Shown: positions 1-9,361, counted from the stretch's first letter. The stretch: DNA of 64,000 nt from Pyrinomonadaceae bacterium (GCA_030841105.1 JAVEDE010000038.1:23757-87756), one strand, 5' to 3'. Notes: generated from the letters alone by a model not told the origin. Program-made: numbers and translations.

Positions 1-720
1 GGCGAGACGGCTTCGGCGCGCGACTGGTCGAGTCTGGTGGATCACACTTTGTTGAAGCCGGAGGCGAGCGAGTCGGACATCGAGCGCCTGTGCGGCGAGG
101 CGGCCGAGTTTCATTTCGCGAGCGTGTGCGTGAACCCGACGTGGGTGCGCGCGTCGGCCTGTCACCTGCGCGGGACGGGCGTGGTGGTCTGCACGGTCGT
201 CGGCTTCCCGCTCGGCGCGACGCTCTCCGACGTGAAGGCGTATGAGACGCGGCGCGCGATCTTCGACGGCGCGCGCGAGGTGGACATGGTGATCAACGTC
301 GGCGCGCTCAAGAGCGGCGACGATTGCGCGGTGGAGTATGACATCCGGCAGGTTGTGGAGGCGGCGCACGAGCAGGGCGTGCTGGTGAAGGTGATCATCG
401 AGGCCGCTTTGTTGACGGACGAGGAGAAGGTGCGCGCGTGTCTCGCGGCAAAGCGCGCGGGCGCGGATTTCGTCAAGACTTCGACGGGCTTCGCGAAGGG
501 CGGCGCGACGGTGGCCGACGTGGCGTTGATGCGCCGCACGGTGGGTCAGGAGATGGGTGTGAAGGCGGCGGGCGGCGTCAAGGGTCTGGACGATGCGCGG
601 GCGATGGTCGAGGCGGGTGCGACGCGGCTCGGAGCGAGCGTCGGCGTGAAGATCGCGCAGGAGGCTTCGGGCATGCGGACGGCGACTGCGGCGGCGGCAA
701 CAGGAGGCGGCGGCTACTGA
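1..720 (+). CDS. deoC: Deoxyribose-phosphate aldolase, 5' end cut by window edge
   Basis: Class I aldolase that cleaves 2-deoxyribose-5-phosphate to glyceraldehyde-3-phosphate and acetaldehyde in cytosolic deoxynucleoside breakdown. The frame contains the DHTLLKPEA opening, [14 protein letters not shown], the Schiff-base lysine in FVKTSTGF (K147 counted from the GTG at 37) and the second lysine in GVKAAGGV (K175). A GTG at 37 could start the protein, but the same frame is open to base 1 and reads ARDWSSL just before DHTLL, as family members normally have about ten residues there. The true start is therefore probably outside the window. The C-terminal tail is Ala/Gly-rich. The stop is 46 bases before the next likely start. 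Confidence 0.93.
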   Translation, partial: GETASARDWSSLVDHTLLKPEASESDIERLCGEAAEFHFASVCVNPTWVRASACHLRGTGVVVCTVVGFPLGATLSDVKAYETRRAIFDGAREVDMVINVGALKSGDDCAVEYDIRQVVEAAHEQGVLVKVIIEAALLTDEEKVRACLAAKRAGADFVKTSTGFAKGGATVADVALMRRTVGQEMGVKAAGGVKGLDDARAMVEAGATRLGASVGVKIAQEASGMRTATAAAATGGGGY

Positions 721-766
721 GTTGATGCGAGGAACTTTTACGCCCGGTCGCCGGAGGCGGCGCGCG

Positions 767-1741
767 ATGCGCGTGCGCTTGGCCTGTACGCTTGGCGTCG
801 GCCTGAGCCTCTGGCTGGCGACGTCGCACGCGGCCGCCCCGAAAGGACAGGAACAGAACCCGCCGAGCGCACCCGCCGCCGCATCAGCAGTCGCTCTCAC
901 TAACGTCTTGTTCAACGTCAGCGACGCTAACGATCAACCCGTCACTTCGCTGAGACAGGAAGATGTGCGCGTGTCGGAGGACGGCGTAGCACAGGCCGTC
1001 AAGTCGTTCGCGCCGCAAGCGGACATGGCGTTGTCGGCCGTCATCGCCATTGACAACAGTATGTCGCAGGAACGCTTGCTGCCCGCGACGCGCAAAGTGG
1101 CGCAGGCGCTCGTCCCTTACCTGCTGCGCACGCCGAAAGATCACGCCGCCGTTGTCGCCTTCGCGAAGGAGACCGTGCTCGAACAGGATTTCACCGGCAA
1201 CCCTGAGCGTCTGGCGAAAGCGATTGAGGGTGTCAGTGTCTTGCCGCTCGGCACTATCGGGATCATAGAGGGCGGCTCGACCTCACTGCGCGACGCCCTG
1301 TGGGTTATCGGCAACGACCTGCTCCCGCAAACCCCGCCCGAAACGCGCCGCGTGCTGATCCTGATCACCGACGGGGCGGACACTTCGAGCGAGAAGAAAA
1401 TGCGCGAAGCCACCGACAGCATCTTGAAAGCCGCGTGTGTGATATACGTGCTCGGCGTGGGCGACAAGTACTACAGCGACGTCAACAAAAAGGTGTTGCG
1501 CGAGTTGGCGGAGCGCACGGGCGGACGCGCCTACTTCCCGCGCAAGGGCGACAAACTGCACCCGATGTTCGCGCAGATGCGAAGCGACCTGAGCACGCAA
1601 TACCGCGTCGCTTACGCGACCCCCGCAGGCAAAGGCGGCAAGGATGTCTTACGCAAACTGAAGATCGAGATCGTCAATCCTGAGTTGCGCAAGCGCAACT
1701 TGCGAGTCACCTACCCGCAAGGTTATTTCCCTTCAACCTGA
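767..1741 (+). CDS. Secreted VWFA-domain protein (Acidobacterial type)
   Basis: About 324 residues. A signal peptide (MRVRLACTLGVGLSLWL...) precedes a von Willebrand factor A domain of the kind abundant in Acidobacteria (TIGR03436-like). The early part (LFNVSDANDQPVTSLRQEDVRVSEDG) is typical of these proteins before the A domain. The metal-site motif is present as IAIDNSMS (DxSxS), followed by a conserved-looking ITDGADTSS. The frame is open from a TTG at 722, but I chose the ATG at 767 because GGAGG lies nine bases upstream and the signal peptide then starts cleanly. The function of the family is unknown; VWFA domains usually mediate metal-dependent protein contacts, here presumably in the periplasm or outside. 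Confidence 0.82.
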   Translation: MRVRLACTLGVGLSLWLATSHAAAPKGQEQNPPSAPAAASAVALTNVLFNVSDANDQPVTSLRQEDVRVSEDGVAQAVKSFAPQADMALSAVIAIDNSMSQERLLPATRKVAQALVPYLLRTPKDHAAVVAFAKETVLEQDFTGNPERLAKAIEGVSVLPLGTIGIIEGGSTSLRDALWVIGNDLLPQTPPETRRVLILITDGADTSSEKKMREATDSILKAACVIYVLGVGDKYYSDVNKKVLRELAERTGGRAYFPRKGDKLHPMFAQMRSDLSTQYRVAYATPAGKGGKDVLRKLKIEIVNPELRKRNLRVTYPQGYFPST

Positions 1742-1760
1742 TTCACGTTCACGCGAATCC

Positions 1761-1883
1761 CGATCCTCTCTACGCCCCTCTCTGTGTCCTCCGAGACTCT
1801 GCGGTGAGAGACTTTTATCAGCACTCATCACAGAGCCACAGAGTAGTCGCAGAGTAGTCACAGAGGAGACGCAGAGAGGATCG
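1761..1883. repeat. Imperfect intergenic inverted repeat between convergent genes
   Basis: Outer arms 1761-1774 and 1870-1883 pair with one mismatch (left CGATCCTCTCTACG). Between them are degenerate copies of CACAGAGTAGTCGCAGAG-like sequence. Here the pyrimidine-rich arm comes first, unlike the heptad hairpins elsewhere in the window. It may act as a two-way terminator between the VWFA gene and the minus-strand beta-barrel gene. Confidence 0.55.
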
Positions 1884-1929
1884 GTTAATCACGTGTCGTT
1901 GTCTGAGCGCGGACGCGTCAAAGTTTGTC

Positions 1930-2583
1930 TCAGAAGCGGAAGCCGACGCCCGCGCTGAATTGAAAGTTGTGCCGTGTCTCGCTGCCGAACGGGACGGGTT
2001 GCGGCGCGCCCGTCGAGTCGAAGAACGTGCGGGTCGTGTCGCGGTAGCGGATGATGGTGTCGCCCGCGTCGAAGCGTGTGACGATGCGGCGCGTCGGGTA
2101 AAATTCGAGCACCCCGCCCACGTCCGTTGCGAAGTGCGTCTCGCGGTGCGGCCGGAAGTCGAGCACAAAATTGGGCGCGGCCGAGATCAGAATCGCCTCT
2201 TCCCGTCCCGCGCTGAAACTCGTGAAGCCGGGGCGCACCTTGCCGAAGACGCCGAACTTCTCGAAGCGCTTACCGGCCTTGACGCCGAACAGACCTTGCG
2301 CGATCCGCCCGCCGCTGCGACTGCCGCGAAAGCGTTCGCCGTCCGGGAAGAAGTCGAACTGCGTTTCGAGCGCGACGCTGTTTGTCAGGTTGTAGGTGAT
2401 GCGCCCGCCGAAGCCCGGTTCACTACTGCTGCCACGGAAGCCGTCGCTCATGGTGAGCGACGTGAACTGCACGCCCACTTCGACCTTCGGCGCATCCTTC
2501 TCTTCTTGCGCGCGCGCGTCGCCGGGAGCGAAAAATAGGCACAGAAGGACGAGGGCTGCCGCGCAGCCAATTTTGCTGTTCAT
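1930..2583 (-). CDS. Predicted outer-membrane beta-barrel protein
   Basis: 217 residues. The signal peptide ends at ...APGDARAQ and is followed by an alternating hydrophobic/polar pattern (VEVGVQFTSLTMSD, GFGGRITYNLTNSVALETQFDFFP, TRFDAGDTIIRYRDTTRTFF). It finishes with NFQFSAGVGFRF, a C-terminal strand with terminal phenylalanine recognised by the BAM machinery. It resembles small OmpA/OmpW-like 8-stranded barrels, but I cannot name a family. It is the most distal gene of the minus-strand run that starts with an ECF sigma factor at 6367, so it may belong to that regulon. Confidence 0.7.
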   Translation of the reverse strand: MNSKIGCAAALVLLCLFFAPGDARAQEEKDAPKVEVGVQFTSLTMSDGFRGSSSEPGFGGRITYNLTNSVALETQFDFFPDGERFRGSRSGGRIAQGLFGVKAGKRFEKFGVFGKVRPGFTSFSAGREEAILISAAPNFVLDFRPHRETHFATDVGGVLEFYPTRRIVTRFDAGDTIIRYRDTTRTFFDSTGAPQPVPFGSETRHNFQFSAGVGFRF

Positions 2584-2692
2584 GAAATTGTCTCCTTGCG
2601 CTGGGTAAGTTTAGGTGTCGTGACCCGGACGCGACGGACGTTTGCACATCGTCGCCGTCGTCGCCGCTTGGTCAGTTAAACTCGAAGGCGTT

Positions 2693-3568
2693 TCATCCTT
2701 TGCCGAAGAGCGAGAGCGCGCGGCTGGCGAGCGACTTCTTCTTCGGTTTGTACTTGGTGTAATCGGCGGGCGGCTCGAAGAGGGAAGCGTTAAGCACGTC
2801 GTGGCTGATCTCCAACACCTCGCTCGTCCGCACGCTCGCGCGGCCGTCGTCCGTGTAAGACCTGACGGTGAGCGAGAGCGGGTAGCCGAAGCGCGCCGTG
2901 CCCACCTGTTTGTGCTCGATGTCGTAACGGCGTTTGGGGTCGCCGCCGAGATAGTGTTCCGCGCACTTGCTCCGTTCGAGCGCGAGGAGTTCGCTCTCGT
3001 CTGCGCCGGAAATGTCGTAGGAGCAGAACGTGCCGTAGAGCAGATCAACGTACCAGCCGTCGGTCTCGCGGCGCAGCGGGGCGATGGGGCACGAGGCGGG
3101 CGCGATCTCCCACGTGAGCGTCGTCTTGATGCGGCGCGCGGTGTAGCCGAACATCTCCCGTCGCTCGCCCGTGTCGGTGACGGTGAACGTTTCCAAGATG
3201 CGCCCCGCAAGTCGCGCCTGCGACTCGCGCTTCGGCGGACTCGCTTTCGCGCTCGCAGCTTCGGCGCGCGCGAAGAACTCCTCGCGCCCCACGTATGGAT
3301 ACTCATAGACGACGCGCGTCGCGGGGTCGAGGACGATCTGGCGGCCGAGGTCGCACTGGAAGATGACGGCCGTCTCTCTCTGCGTGCCGTCCGGGCGCGT
3401 CCCCTTAAACTCGTTGCGCTGGCGGCGGCCTTTGATGTAGATGCGGCTCTCGCCCGCGTGCGCGTCATGCGTGGTCTTGAGTTTCAGGCGGATGTCGGCC
3501 AGCCCCGCCGTCGCGGCCGCGAGCGTCAACACCGACGCGACGAAAATTGACTTCAGCGATTTACTCAT
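2693..3568 (-). CDS. Exported protein of unknown function
   Basis: About 291 residues from the second of two adjacent ATGs (3568; the first is at 3571). The frame extends to 3616 but that part does not resemble a signal peptide, whereas MSKSLKSIFVASVLTLAAATAGLAD does. The mature part is charged, with DIRLKLKTTHDAHAGESRIYIKGRRQR near the start, as in proteins carrying a LolA-like or DUF4412-like fold; this match is tentative. A few cysteines (CDLGRQ, ASCPIAP, GTFCSYD, SKCAEHY) could form disulfides. It ends in a lysine-rich tail (YKPKKKS). It lies in the ECF sigma operon between two other exported proteins. Confidence 0.7.
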   Translation of the reverse strand: MSKSLKSIFVASVLTLAAATAGLADIRLKLKTTHDAHAGESRIYIKGRRQRNEFKGTRPDGTQRETAVIFQCDLGRQIVLDPATRVVYEYPYVGREEFFARAEAASAKASPPKRESQARLAGRILETFTVTDTGERREMFGYTARRIKTTLTWEIAPASCPIAPLRRETDGWYVDLLYGTFCSYDISGADESELLALERSKCAEHYLGGDPKRRYDIEHKQVGTARFGYPLSLTVRSYTDDGRASVRTSEVLEISHDVLNASLFEPPADYTKYKPKKKSLASRALSLFGKG

Positions 3569-3713
3569 CATCTCCCTCACGCGTGGCAAACAGTAACGGA
3601 AAACTCGACTGCTCATCTGATCATCGGAAAACTCGATTGCTCATCTGATGATCGCGCGACCGCGCGCAACGTTGACGTTACGCACGCGCCGCTGCGGTGG
3701 TGGCGTCGTCGTT

Positions 3714-4907
3714 TCAACGCTTGGGCAAAAGGTTCTCGATGCGATCCGCGCCTCCGGCGAGCACGCGCGGGCGGCGTCGCTCGGCGCGCTTCCGGCTGTC
3801 AACGCGCGCCTCAAACTCTGCGCGCCGCTCGCGCCGGATGCGTTCCAGAGAGTCGCGCATCCATTCGGGCGAAGACGCGCCGTTGTCCGCGGCGGGCGGG
3901 CTGTTGTTGACTTCCGCCCCGGCCACGATCTGTTCCTGCGAATCGAAGTCGGAGACGTAACCGGCGTCGTGCAGCACCCACAAATTCCAGTTGCCGCCGC
4001 TCGCGCCGACGACGGGCGCGCTCGAAGTCCACTCGTAGTCGTCGCCGCCGAGCGTGAACGAAATCTTGTTGTTCTCGATGCGGCCGACCTTCTGAAAGTC
4101 GTAGCCTTCGTGCGGGATGAGCGAGAAGATGAAACGGCCGCGTTCGGGGACGTAGAACCAGATGAGCGCGCCCGCGAACCCGCGCGCATTCTTGCCGCGG
4201 CTGCCGCCGACGAGTTCGCCGTTAACGGTCAACTTGTAATCGCGCATCGCGAGTTCGACGTTGCCGAGCGTGAAGTCGCGCAAGGGAAGGCTGCGGCGCG
4301 GCGGCGCGCTCCACAGACGCGCCCGGTCGAAAGAGACTTTGACAACATCCACGATCTTCACGCCCGTCTGCGGGTTGACGAGCAGGTCGAGCGCGAAGGC
4401 GTCGCCGTCGTCAATGAGTTGCGCGTCGGCCGGGCGTGGCAGCGTCGAGATGTTCTGCGGCGCGCTCTGTGCTCCCGCCGCCGTCTGCCGCGCGCGCAGT
4501 TGTTCCTCAAACTCCGCGCTCATGGGTTTGACGGAAACTTTGAACTGCTTCGTCGCGGCGACGGGTTCGACCACGAGGTCATAGCCGAAGACGAACGCGC
4601 CCTCCGCATCCACGAGCACGCGGTGGACGACGTGGTTGTCGGCCAGCATCACTTGCGGCGTCAGAGAGGCTTGTATCTCGTCGAGCTTGGCCGACACTTT
4701 GGGCGCGCCCGCCACCGGCGCGGCCTCGATCTTGAAGGCGATGAATCCCTCGCCGTGCAGCGGCATAACGAACTGTTCGGGTCGCGCCTGTGACGCTGCG
4801 CCGCTCTGCGCACGCGTCGTCGTGCGCACATCGCCGCCGTGGAGCAAGAGCAGCAGCGGCAGCAGCGCGAGGCGTGTGAAGATTGAGAGTGTCGCTTTAT
4901 TGCTCAC
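3714..4907 (-). CDS. Secreted protein of unknown function in the ECF sigma operon
   Basis: 397 residues with a signal peptide (FTRLALLPLLLLLHGG). The mature part is predicted soluble, with beta-rich stretches (FIFSLIPHEGYDFQKVGRI, ISFTLGGDDYEWTSSAPV) and a basic, Arg/Glu-rich C-terminus that looks helical (RDSLERIRRERRAEFEAR). No family recognised. Its first 11 bases overlap the end of the anti-sigma gene at 4897, which suggests translational coupling and a function linked to the signal sensed by that sigma/anti-sigma pair. Confidence 0.72.
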   Translation of the reverse strand: MSNKATLSIFTRLALLPLLLLLHGGDVRTTTRAQSGAASQARPEQFVMPLHGEGFIAFKIEAAPVAGAPKVSAKLDEIQASLTPQVMLADNHVVHRVLVDAEGAFVFGYDLVVEPVAATKQFKVSVKPMSAEFEEQLRARQTAAGAQSAPQNISTLPRPADAQLIDDGDAFALDLLVNPQTGVKIVDVVKVSFDRARLWSAPPRRSLPLRDFTLGNVELAMRDYKLTVNGELVGGSRGKNARGFAGALIWFYVPERGRFIFSLIPHEGYDFQKVGRIENNKISFTLGGDDYEWTSSAPVVGASGGNWNLWVLHDAGYVSDFDSQEQIVAGAEVNNSPPAADNGASSPEWMRDSLERIRRERRAEFEARVDSRKRAERRRPRVLAGGADRIENLLPKR

Positions 4908-5658
4908 GCGCGTCGCTCCCCTTGATGATGCGCAGGTTCACCTCGCCCGCAGGCTTGAAGCCCGACAAGTTCGCGCGCGGAGTCGCCGCCGAAGTATTCG
5001 CGGCGGGCGGCGCGTTCTGCCGTCTGACCCCGGCGAGGTTTTCGCGCGTCGCAAGTTGGCGCGCGTTGTCGCTGCTGCCGTCAACGCGACGCGGCAGGTA
5101 AATTATTTGCGTGACGATCTTCTCCTCGACGACGGGCACTTCGACAAACTTGATCTGCGGCGCGGCCTCCGTCTGCATGGCGTGCGGGGCGGCGACGACG
5201 ACGGGTTCGGGGGCGGGGCGCGCGACGAGCGCGACCGTGGCGACGGACGTGGCGACCAACAAGAGCGCGGCGGCGGCCGCGAGCGGCGCGGGCACGCGGA
5301 TCGAAGTCGTCAACAGACGCTTCCATAAAGGCGCGTGCGAGAGCGGCGCGTGTGCGGGCGTCACGCGCACGGCTTGCGAATCGTCCGTCGCACTCCCCGC
5401 GTGCGCGTCGCCCGACGCTGCCGCGCCGCGCAGTCTGCGCGTGAGCGCGGCGTGATACTGAGGCCAGTAATTCTCGCGCGGGGCGAGCGCGGCGGAAGCC
5501 TCTCCGCAGGCGTCGAGCGTCGCGGCCAACGAACGATACTCGGTCTCGCACGCGGCGCACCGCCCGACTTCCGCCAGCAGGCGCGTGCGCGCCGCGCCGT
5601 CCGCTTCGTCGAAGAGTAGATCAATCAAACTGTCTTGCGTCTGACGGCAATCATGCAT
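4897..5658 (-). CDS. Anti-sigma factor-like transmembrane protein
   Basis: About 253 residues. The N-terminal cytosolic part (MHDCRQTQDSLIDLLFDEADG... then RCAACETEY) looks like a zinc-finger anti-sigma domain of the zf-HC2/ASD type. The CxxC is present, but the usual histidine before it is replaced. A single membrane segment at about residues 108-140 (PLAAAAALLLVATSVATVALVA) leads to a periplasmic part. I chose the ATG at 5658 because the longer frame to 5712 overlaps the sigma gene and has no domain signal. The start lies 16 bases after the sigma stop, the usual pairing. It should hold the ECF sigma factor inactive until a periplasmic or envelope signal arrives. Confidence 0.78.
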   Translation of the reverse strand: MHDCRQTQDSLIDLLFDEADGAARTRLLAEVGRCAACETEYRSLAATLDACGEASAALAPRENYWPQYHAALTRRLRGAAASGDAHAGSATDDSQAVRVTPAHAPLSHAPLWKRLLTTSIRVPAPLAAAAALLLVATSVATVALVARPAPEPVVVAAPHAMQTEAAPQIKFVEVPVVEEKIVTQIIYLPRRVDGSSDNARQLATRENLAGVRRQNAPPAANTSAATPRANLSGFKPAGEVNLRIIKGSDAREQ

Positions 5659-5674
5659 CGTTATCAACTCCCGC

Positions 5675-6367
5675 TTAACAACTCTTTCTGACGGGCAAGG
5701 GCTTGGCGGCATCGGCCGACGCCCCGACGTTGTCTTCGTCGGCCGACGCGTTGACGCCCAGACGTTCGCGCAATTTCAGGACGGCGCGAAACAGGGCTTT
5801 CTTCGTCGTGCCCGCCGAGCAGCCGAGGGCTTCGGAAATCTCTTCGTAGGTCATCCCCTCCTGATGCTTGAGCAGGAAGATCAGGCGTTGCTGCGGCGTC
5901 AAATCTCCGAGCGCGTCGAGCACGCGCGCGACGAGGAACTGCTGATCGAAACTTTCCTCCACGCCGCGCGACGGCCGCGCGAGTGAGAGGGCGGCCTCTT
6001 GCGTCACGGCCTCCTGCTGCTGCGCCGCGCCGCCGCGCTTCGAGGCTTCCCACGCGTCGAACTCGACGACGCGCGCCTGCCGCCCCGCCGCCACGGACGG
6101 CGCGCGGCGTTCGTTGAGGAACGTGTTGATCGTGATCTGCCGCAGCCACGTGTAGAAACTCGACTCGCCGCGAAAACTACTGATCGCGCGGAACGCCTTG
6201 AGCCACACTTCCTGCGAGAGGTCTTCGGCGTCGTGGCGGTCGCGCGCGTAGTGGAGCGCGAGCAGCAACACGCGCCGCTCGTAGGAGCGTGCGAGCGTGG
6301 CGAACGCCTCCGCGTCGCCGCCTTGCGCGCGCCCGATCAATTCGCTCTCGCTCGTCGCCTCGTTCAA
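5675..6367 (-). CDS. ECF-family RNA polymerase sigma factor
   Basis: 230 residues. Region 2 is at about residues 10-90: DAEAFATLARSYERRV, then the DAEDLSQEVWLKAFRAI core and FYTWLRQITINTFLNERR. Region 4 is at about 150-205, with LTPQQRLIFLLKHQEGMTYEEISEALGCSAGTTKKALFRAVLKL as its helix-turn-helix. The linker between the two is unusually long (about 55 residues, Ala/Gln/Glu-rich), so the protein exceeds the usual 170-200 residues. It heads a minus-strand operon: sigma factor, anti-sigma factor, then three exported proteins down to 1930. Autoregulation is likely by analogy with other ECF sigmas but is not shown here. Confidence 0.9.
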   Translation of the reverse strand: MNEATSESELIGRAQGGDAEAFATLARSYERRVLLLALHYARDRHDAEDLSQEVWLKAFRAISSFRGESSFYTWLRQITINTFLNERRAPSVAAGRQARVVEFDAWEASKRGGAAQQQEAVTQEAALSLARPSRGVEESFDQQFLVARVLDALGDLTPQQRLIFLLKHQEGMTYEEISEALGCSAGTTKKALFRAVLKLRERLGVNASADEDNVGASADAAKPLPVRKSC

Positions 6368-6554
6368 ACTTTTCTCTCCGCCGCCCCGCGTTCAAAGTGC
6401 GTCGGTACAATAGACACAGCGCGCGCGATTTAGTTGGCCTCGCGCCCGCGCCGTCGCCGAAAATTACGCGGCGCAGTTAGTAGTCTGGCAGCACGCGGCG
6501 CGTTTTCACTTCACGCGCCAAGACATCTTACGCCGGATGATGCGCGCCAGCGTC

Positions 6555-6584
6555 TTGAAACGCGCGTCGCTTTGCGTCTATGCT
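6555..6584 (+). promoter_or_regulatory. Possible housekeeping promoter for glgC
   Basis: TTGAAA at 6555-6560 and TATGCT at 6579-6584 are separated by 18 bases, 46 bases before the glgC ATG. The match is by eye only. Confidence 0.35.
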
Positions 6585-6629
6585 GAGCGGACGAAAAGCT
6601 CTTCCAGTTTCAGCCAACGGTGAAATGTG

Positions 6630-7925
6630 ATGCCTTCTGGACATAAGGTGCTGGCAGTTGTCCTCGGCGGCGGCGCGGGCACGCGCCTGTTCCCTTTGAC
6701 GCACCAGCGTTCCAAGCCCGCCGTGCCGCTCGGCGGCAAGTACCGCCTTGTGGACATCCCGATCTCGAACTGCATCAACTCCGACGTGACGCAAATCTTC
6801 GTGCTCACGCAGTACAACTCCGCGTCGCTCAACCGCCACATCTCGCGCACCTATCGCTTCAGCGGCTTCTCCGACGGCTTCGTCGAGATACTCGCCGCCG
6901 AGCAGACGCCCGACAGCCCGCAGTGGTTTCAAGGGACGGCCGACGCCGTGCGTCAAGTGTTGCCGCACATTCACGACTGGGGCATTGACACGCTCTTGAT
7001 ACTTTCCGGCGATCATCTCTACCGGATGGACTATCGCAAGTTTCTCGCGCGCCACTACGAGACGCAGGCCGACGTGACCGTCTCGGTCGTGCCTTTCGTG
7101 CGCGAACAGGCCGAGGAGTTCGGACTCCTCAAAGCCGACCCGACGGGTCACATCCTAGAGTTTCGCGAGAAGCCGAAGGGCGAAGCCCTCGAAGAGATGC
7201 GCGTGGACACGACGGCCTTCGGCCTCTCGCCGGAAGAGGCCGCACGCCGCCCCTTTCTCGCCTCGATGGGCATCTACGTCTTCAACTACGAACGCCTGCG
7301 CGAACTGCTCGCGGCCAACCCGACGTGGCTCGACTTCGGGCGCGAGATCATCCCCGCCGCGATCAAAGACTACAACGTGCAGTCGTACCTCTTCGATGAC
7401 TACTGGGAAGACATCGGGACGATCTCGGCCTTCCACTCCGCCAACCTCGACATGACCTCGCTCCTGCCGCAGTTCAACTTCTTCGACACGGAAGCGCCCA
7501 TCTACACGCGCCCGCGCTACTTGCCGCCGTCGAAAGTCCACCACTGCGAGATCGTGGATTCGATCATCGGCGACGGCAGCATCATCAACCGCGCGCGGCT
7601 CGTGCGCTCGGTCGTCGGCCTGCGCGCGCGCATCGAACCGGGCGCGCACATCGAAAACACCTACCTGATGGGCGCGGACTACTACCAGTCCATAGAGGAA
7701 CTGCGCGCGGACGCCGCCGCCGGCCTCCCGCTCATCGGCATCGGCCGCGACACAGTTGTCCGCCACGCCATCGTGGATAAGAACGCGCGCATCGGCGCGA
7801 ACGTCCGGCTCACGAACGAGGCGGGCGTCAAACACCTCGACAACGAAGAGGCGGGCTACTACATCCGCGAAGGCATCATCATCGTCCCGAAGAACGCGAC
7901 CGTCAAAGACGGCACGGTCGCTTGA
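6630..7925 (+). CDS. glgC: Glucose-1-phosphate adenylyltransferase
   Basis: 431 residues. Makes ADP-glucose from ATP and glucose-1-phosphate, the committed step of bacterial glycogen synthesis. The N-terminal nucleotidyltransferase domain has [33 protein letters not shown] and the catalytic-site GDHLYRMDY. The C-terminal third is a left-handed beta-helix with repeated hexapeptides ([33 protein letters not shown]). [16 protein letters not shown] and the 431-residue length resemble the cyanobacterial/plant type more than the enterobacterial type. A GTG directly before the ATG (6627) could also serve. No other glycogen gene lies next to it; it stands alone between the sigma operon and a VWFA gene. 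Confidence 0.96.
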   Translation: MPSGHKVLAVVLGGGAGTRLFPLTHQRSKPAVPLGGKYRLVDIPISNCINSDVTQIFVLTQYNSASLNRHISRTYRFSGFSDGFVEILAAEQTPDSPQWFQGTADAVRQVLPHIHDWGIDTLLILSGDHLYRMDYRKFLARHYETQADVTVSVVPFVREQAEEFGLLKADPTGHILEFREKPKGEALEEMRVDTTAFGLSPEEAARRPFLASMGIYVFNYERLRELLAANPTWLDFGREIIPAAIKDYNVQSYLFDDYWEDIGTISAFHSANLDMTSLLPQFNFFDTEAPIYTRPRYLPPSKVHHCEIVDSIIGDGSIINRARLVRSVVGLRARIEPGAHIENTYLMGADYYQSIEELRADAAAGLPLIGIGRDTVVRHAIVDKNARIGANVRLTNEAGVKHLDNEEAGYYIREGIIIVPKNATVKDGTVA

Positions 7926-7926
7926 G

Positions 7927-8011
7927 AACAGGGTGAAAGGGTAAAGGGGAAGGGGCAAAGGAGAAAACACATTTCTCCTTTGCCCCTTCCCCTTTACCCT
8001 TTCACCCTGTT
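7927..8011. repeat. Perfect 40-bp-arm palindrome made of heptad repeats
   Basis: Left arm 7927-7966 and right arm 7972-8011 are exact reverse complements, with a 5-base loop (ACACA). From 7931 the left arm is five degenerate 7-mers (GGGTGAA, AGGGTAA, then three more). The right arm ends one base before the reverse-strand stop codon of the next gene, and the left arm begins two bases after the glgC stop. It therefore fills the entire space between two convergent genes and probably terminates both transcripts. Confidence 0.95.
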
Positions 8012-9361
8012 TTATCTTTCGGCGAGCGGGGTGCGGCGCAGGACGGGTTGTGAACGTCTCTGGTCGTCGCTTCGCGCGGCGTCGGCGGTGTTGCTGTTGG
8101 TCGCGCCGGACGGGTTGTAGATGTAGCTGTCGCGCGCTTGGACGGCGAGGTCGGGGCGCATGACGCGAACTTTGACGCGCCGCCGCTGGCCGGGCTGCCC
8201 CTGCTGTTTCGGGTAGTAGCCGAGACTGTACTGGCGGCGCAGTTCTTCTGCGACGAGCGAGAACGCGCCCTCGATGTCGCGCGTGTTTTCGGCGCGGTAG
8301 ACCCGCGCGCCCGACAGTCGCGCCATGTCGCGCAGGTACGAGTCGCCGCGTTCGTACTCGGCGCGCGTGCAGCCGGTACAACCGGAGTTGCCGCCGCCAC
8401 CACCGCCTCCGCCGTAGACGCCCCCATGCTTGTTTCCCCCGGCGAGAATGTCCACGAGGATGTCCGTGATGCCGCCCGACTTGCGCCGCGTGCCGCCGCC
8501 ACCGTAGACACCGCCGCCGTTCTGCGAGCCGGAGCGCGAGTCGTAGGTGTCGTACTGCACGGGGTAGATGAGCGCGTCTAGTTCTTCCACGTCCTGCGCG
8601 TTGGTCTCGTAGCTGGCGCGGCGGCTGGACGTGTCAACGCCGTCGGTGAAGAGAAGGATGGCCTTGCGCCCGTCAATGCGGTTGAAGCGTTCGTTGATGA
8701 CGAAATCCACTGCGTCGTAGAGTTTCGTGCCCGAACCGGCGCGCACGCGGTAGATGGCGTCGCGCAGACGCGCGCGGTCGCTCGTCGCTTCCGAGAGCAC
8801 GCGCACCTCGTCGTCGAACGAGACGACGAGCACGCGATCGGCGGGGCGCAGTTGGTTGACGAAGGAGATGGCGGCGTCCTGAATTTCGGGGAGCCGGTAG
8901 CGCGTCGAACCCGAAGTGTCTATGACGAGCGCGACGGTGAAGGGTTTTTCGACCGTGGCGAAATAGGCGATCTCCTGTTCGACGCCTTCCTCCCAGATGC
9001 GAAACTCCTGCTGCCGGATACTCGGCACGTACTTGCCCGCCCGATCCATCACGCTCACCGGGATCGTCACGAGCGAAGTGTTGACGCGCACCACTTCGTT
9101 CTCGTCAACCTCGCCGGAATCGGCGGGCGCGTCGCCCGCGCGTTGTCGCCCCGCGTTCGGGTCAATCGCGCCGCCGAGCGTCGGCGGGCGGCGTGGTGTT
9201 GTTGACGGCGCGGACGCGTCGCGCGCGGGAGGCGCGTCCGTCGCGGACACACCGCCGCCGGACGCCTGCCCGACTCGTCGCGGGCGCGTCTGTGCGTGGA
9301 TTAAGGAAACGGAAATTGCTAGCAGGGAGAGGAGTGATAGCAAGGCGGCGAACTTTCTCAT
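8012..9361 (-). CDS. Secreted VWFA-domain protein with glycine-rich insert
   Basis: 449 residues. A signal peptide (FAALLSLLSLLAISVSLIHA) is followed by a low-complexity Pro/Ala/Thr linker and the same pre-A-domain strand motif (VTIPVSVMDRAGKYV) seen in Acidobacterial VWFA proteins. The A domain has an intact metal site: LVIDTSGST, then the TKLYDA and LLFTDGVDTSS elements. An insertion within the domain is rich in glycine (YGGGGTRR, VYGGGGGGGG) and carries a CTGC pair. The C-terminal GYYPKQQGQPG plus VKVRVMRPDL is typical of the family. Its function is unknown; it is a second family member besides the one at 767. Confidence 0.85.
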   Translation of the reverse strand: MRKFAALLSLLSLLAISVSLIHAQTRPRRVGQASGGGVSATDAPPARDASAPSTTPRRPPTLGGAIDPNAGRQRAGDAPADSGEVDENEVVRVNTSLVTIPVSVMDRAGKYVPSIRQQEFRIWEEGVEQEIAYFATVEKPFTVALVIDTSGSTRYRLPEIQDAAISFVNQLRPADRVLVVSFDDEVRVLSEATSDRARLRDAIYRVRAGSGTKLYDAVDFVINERFNRIDGRKAILLFTDGVDTSSRRASYETNAQDVEELDALIYPVQYDTYDSRSGSQNGGGVYGGGGTRRKSGGITDILVDILAGGNKHGGVYGGGGGGGGNSGCTGCTRAEYERGDSYLRDMARLSGARVYRAENTRDIEGAFSLVAEELRRQYSLGYYPKQQGQPGQRRRVKVRVMRPDLAVQARDSYIYNPSGATNSNTADAARSDDQRRSQPVLRRTPLAER

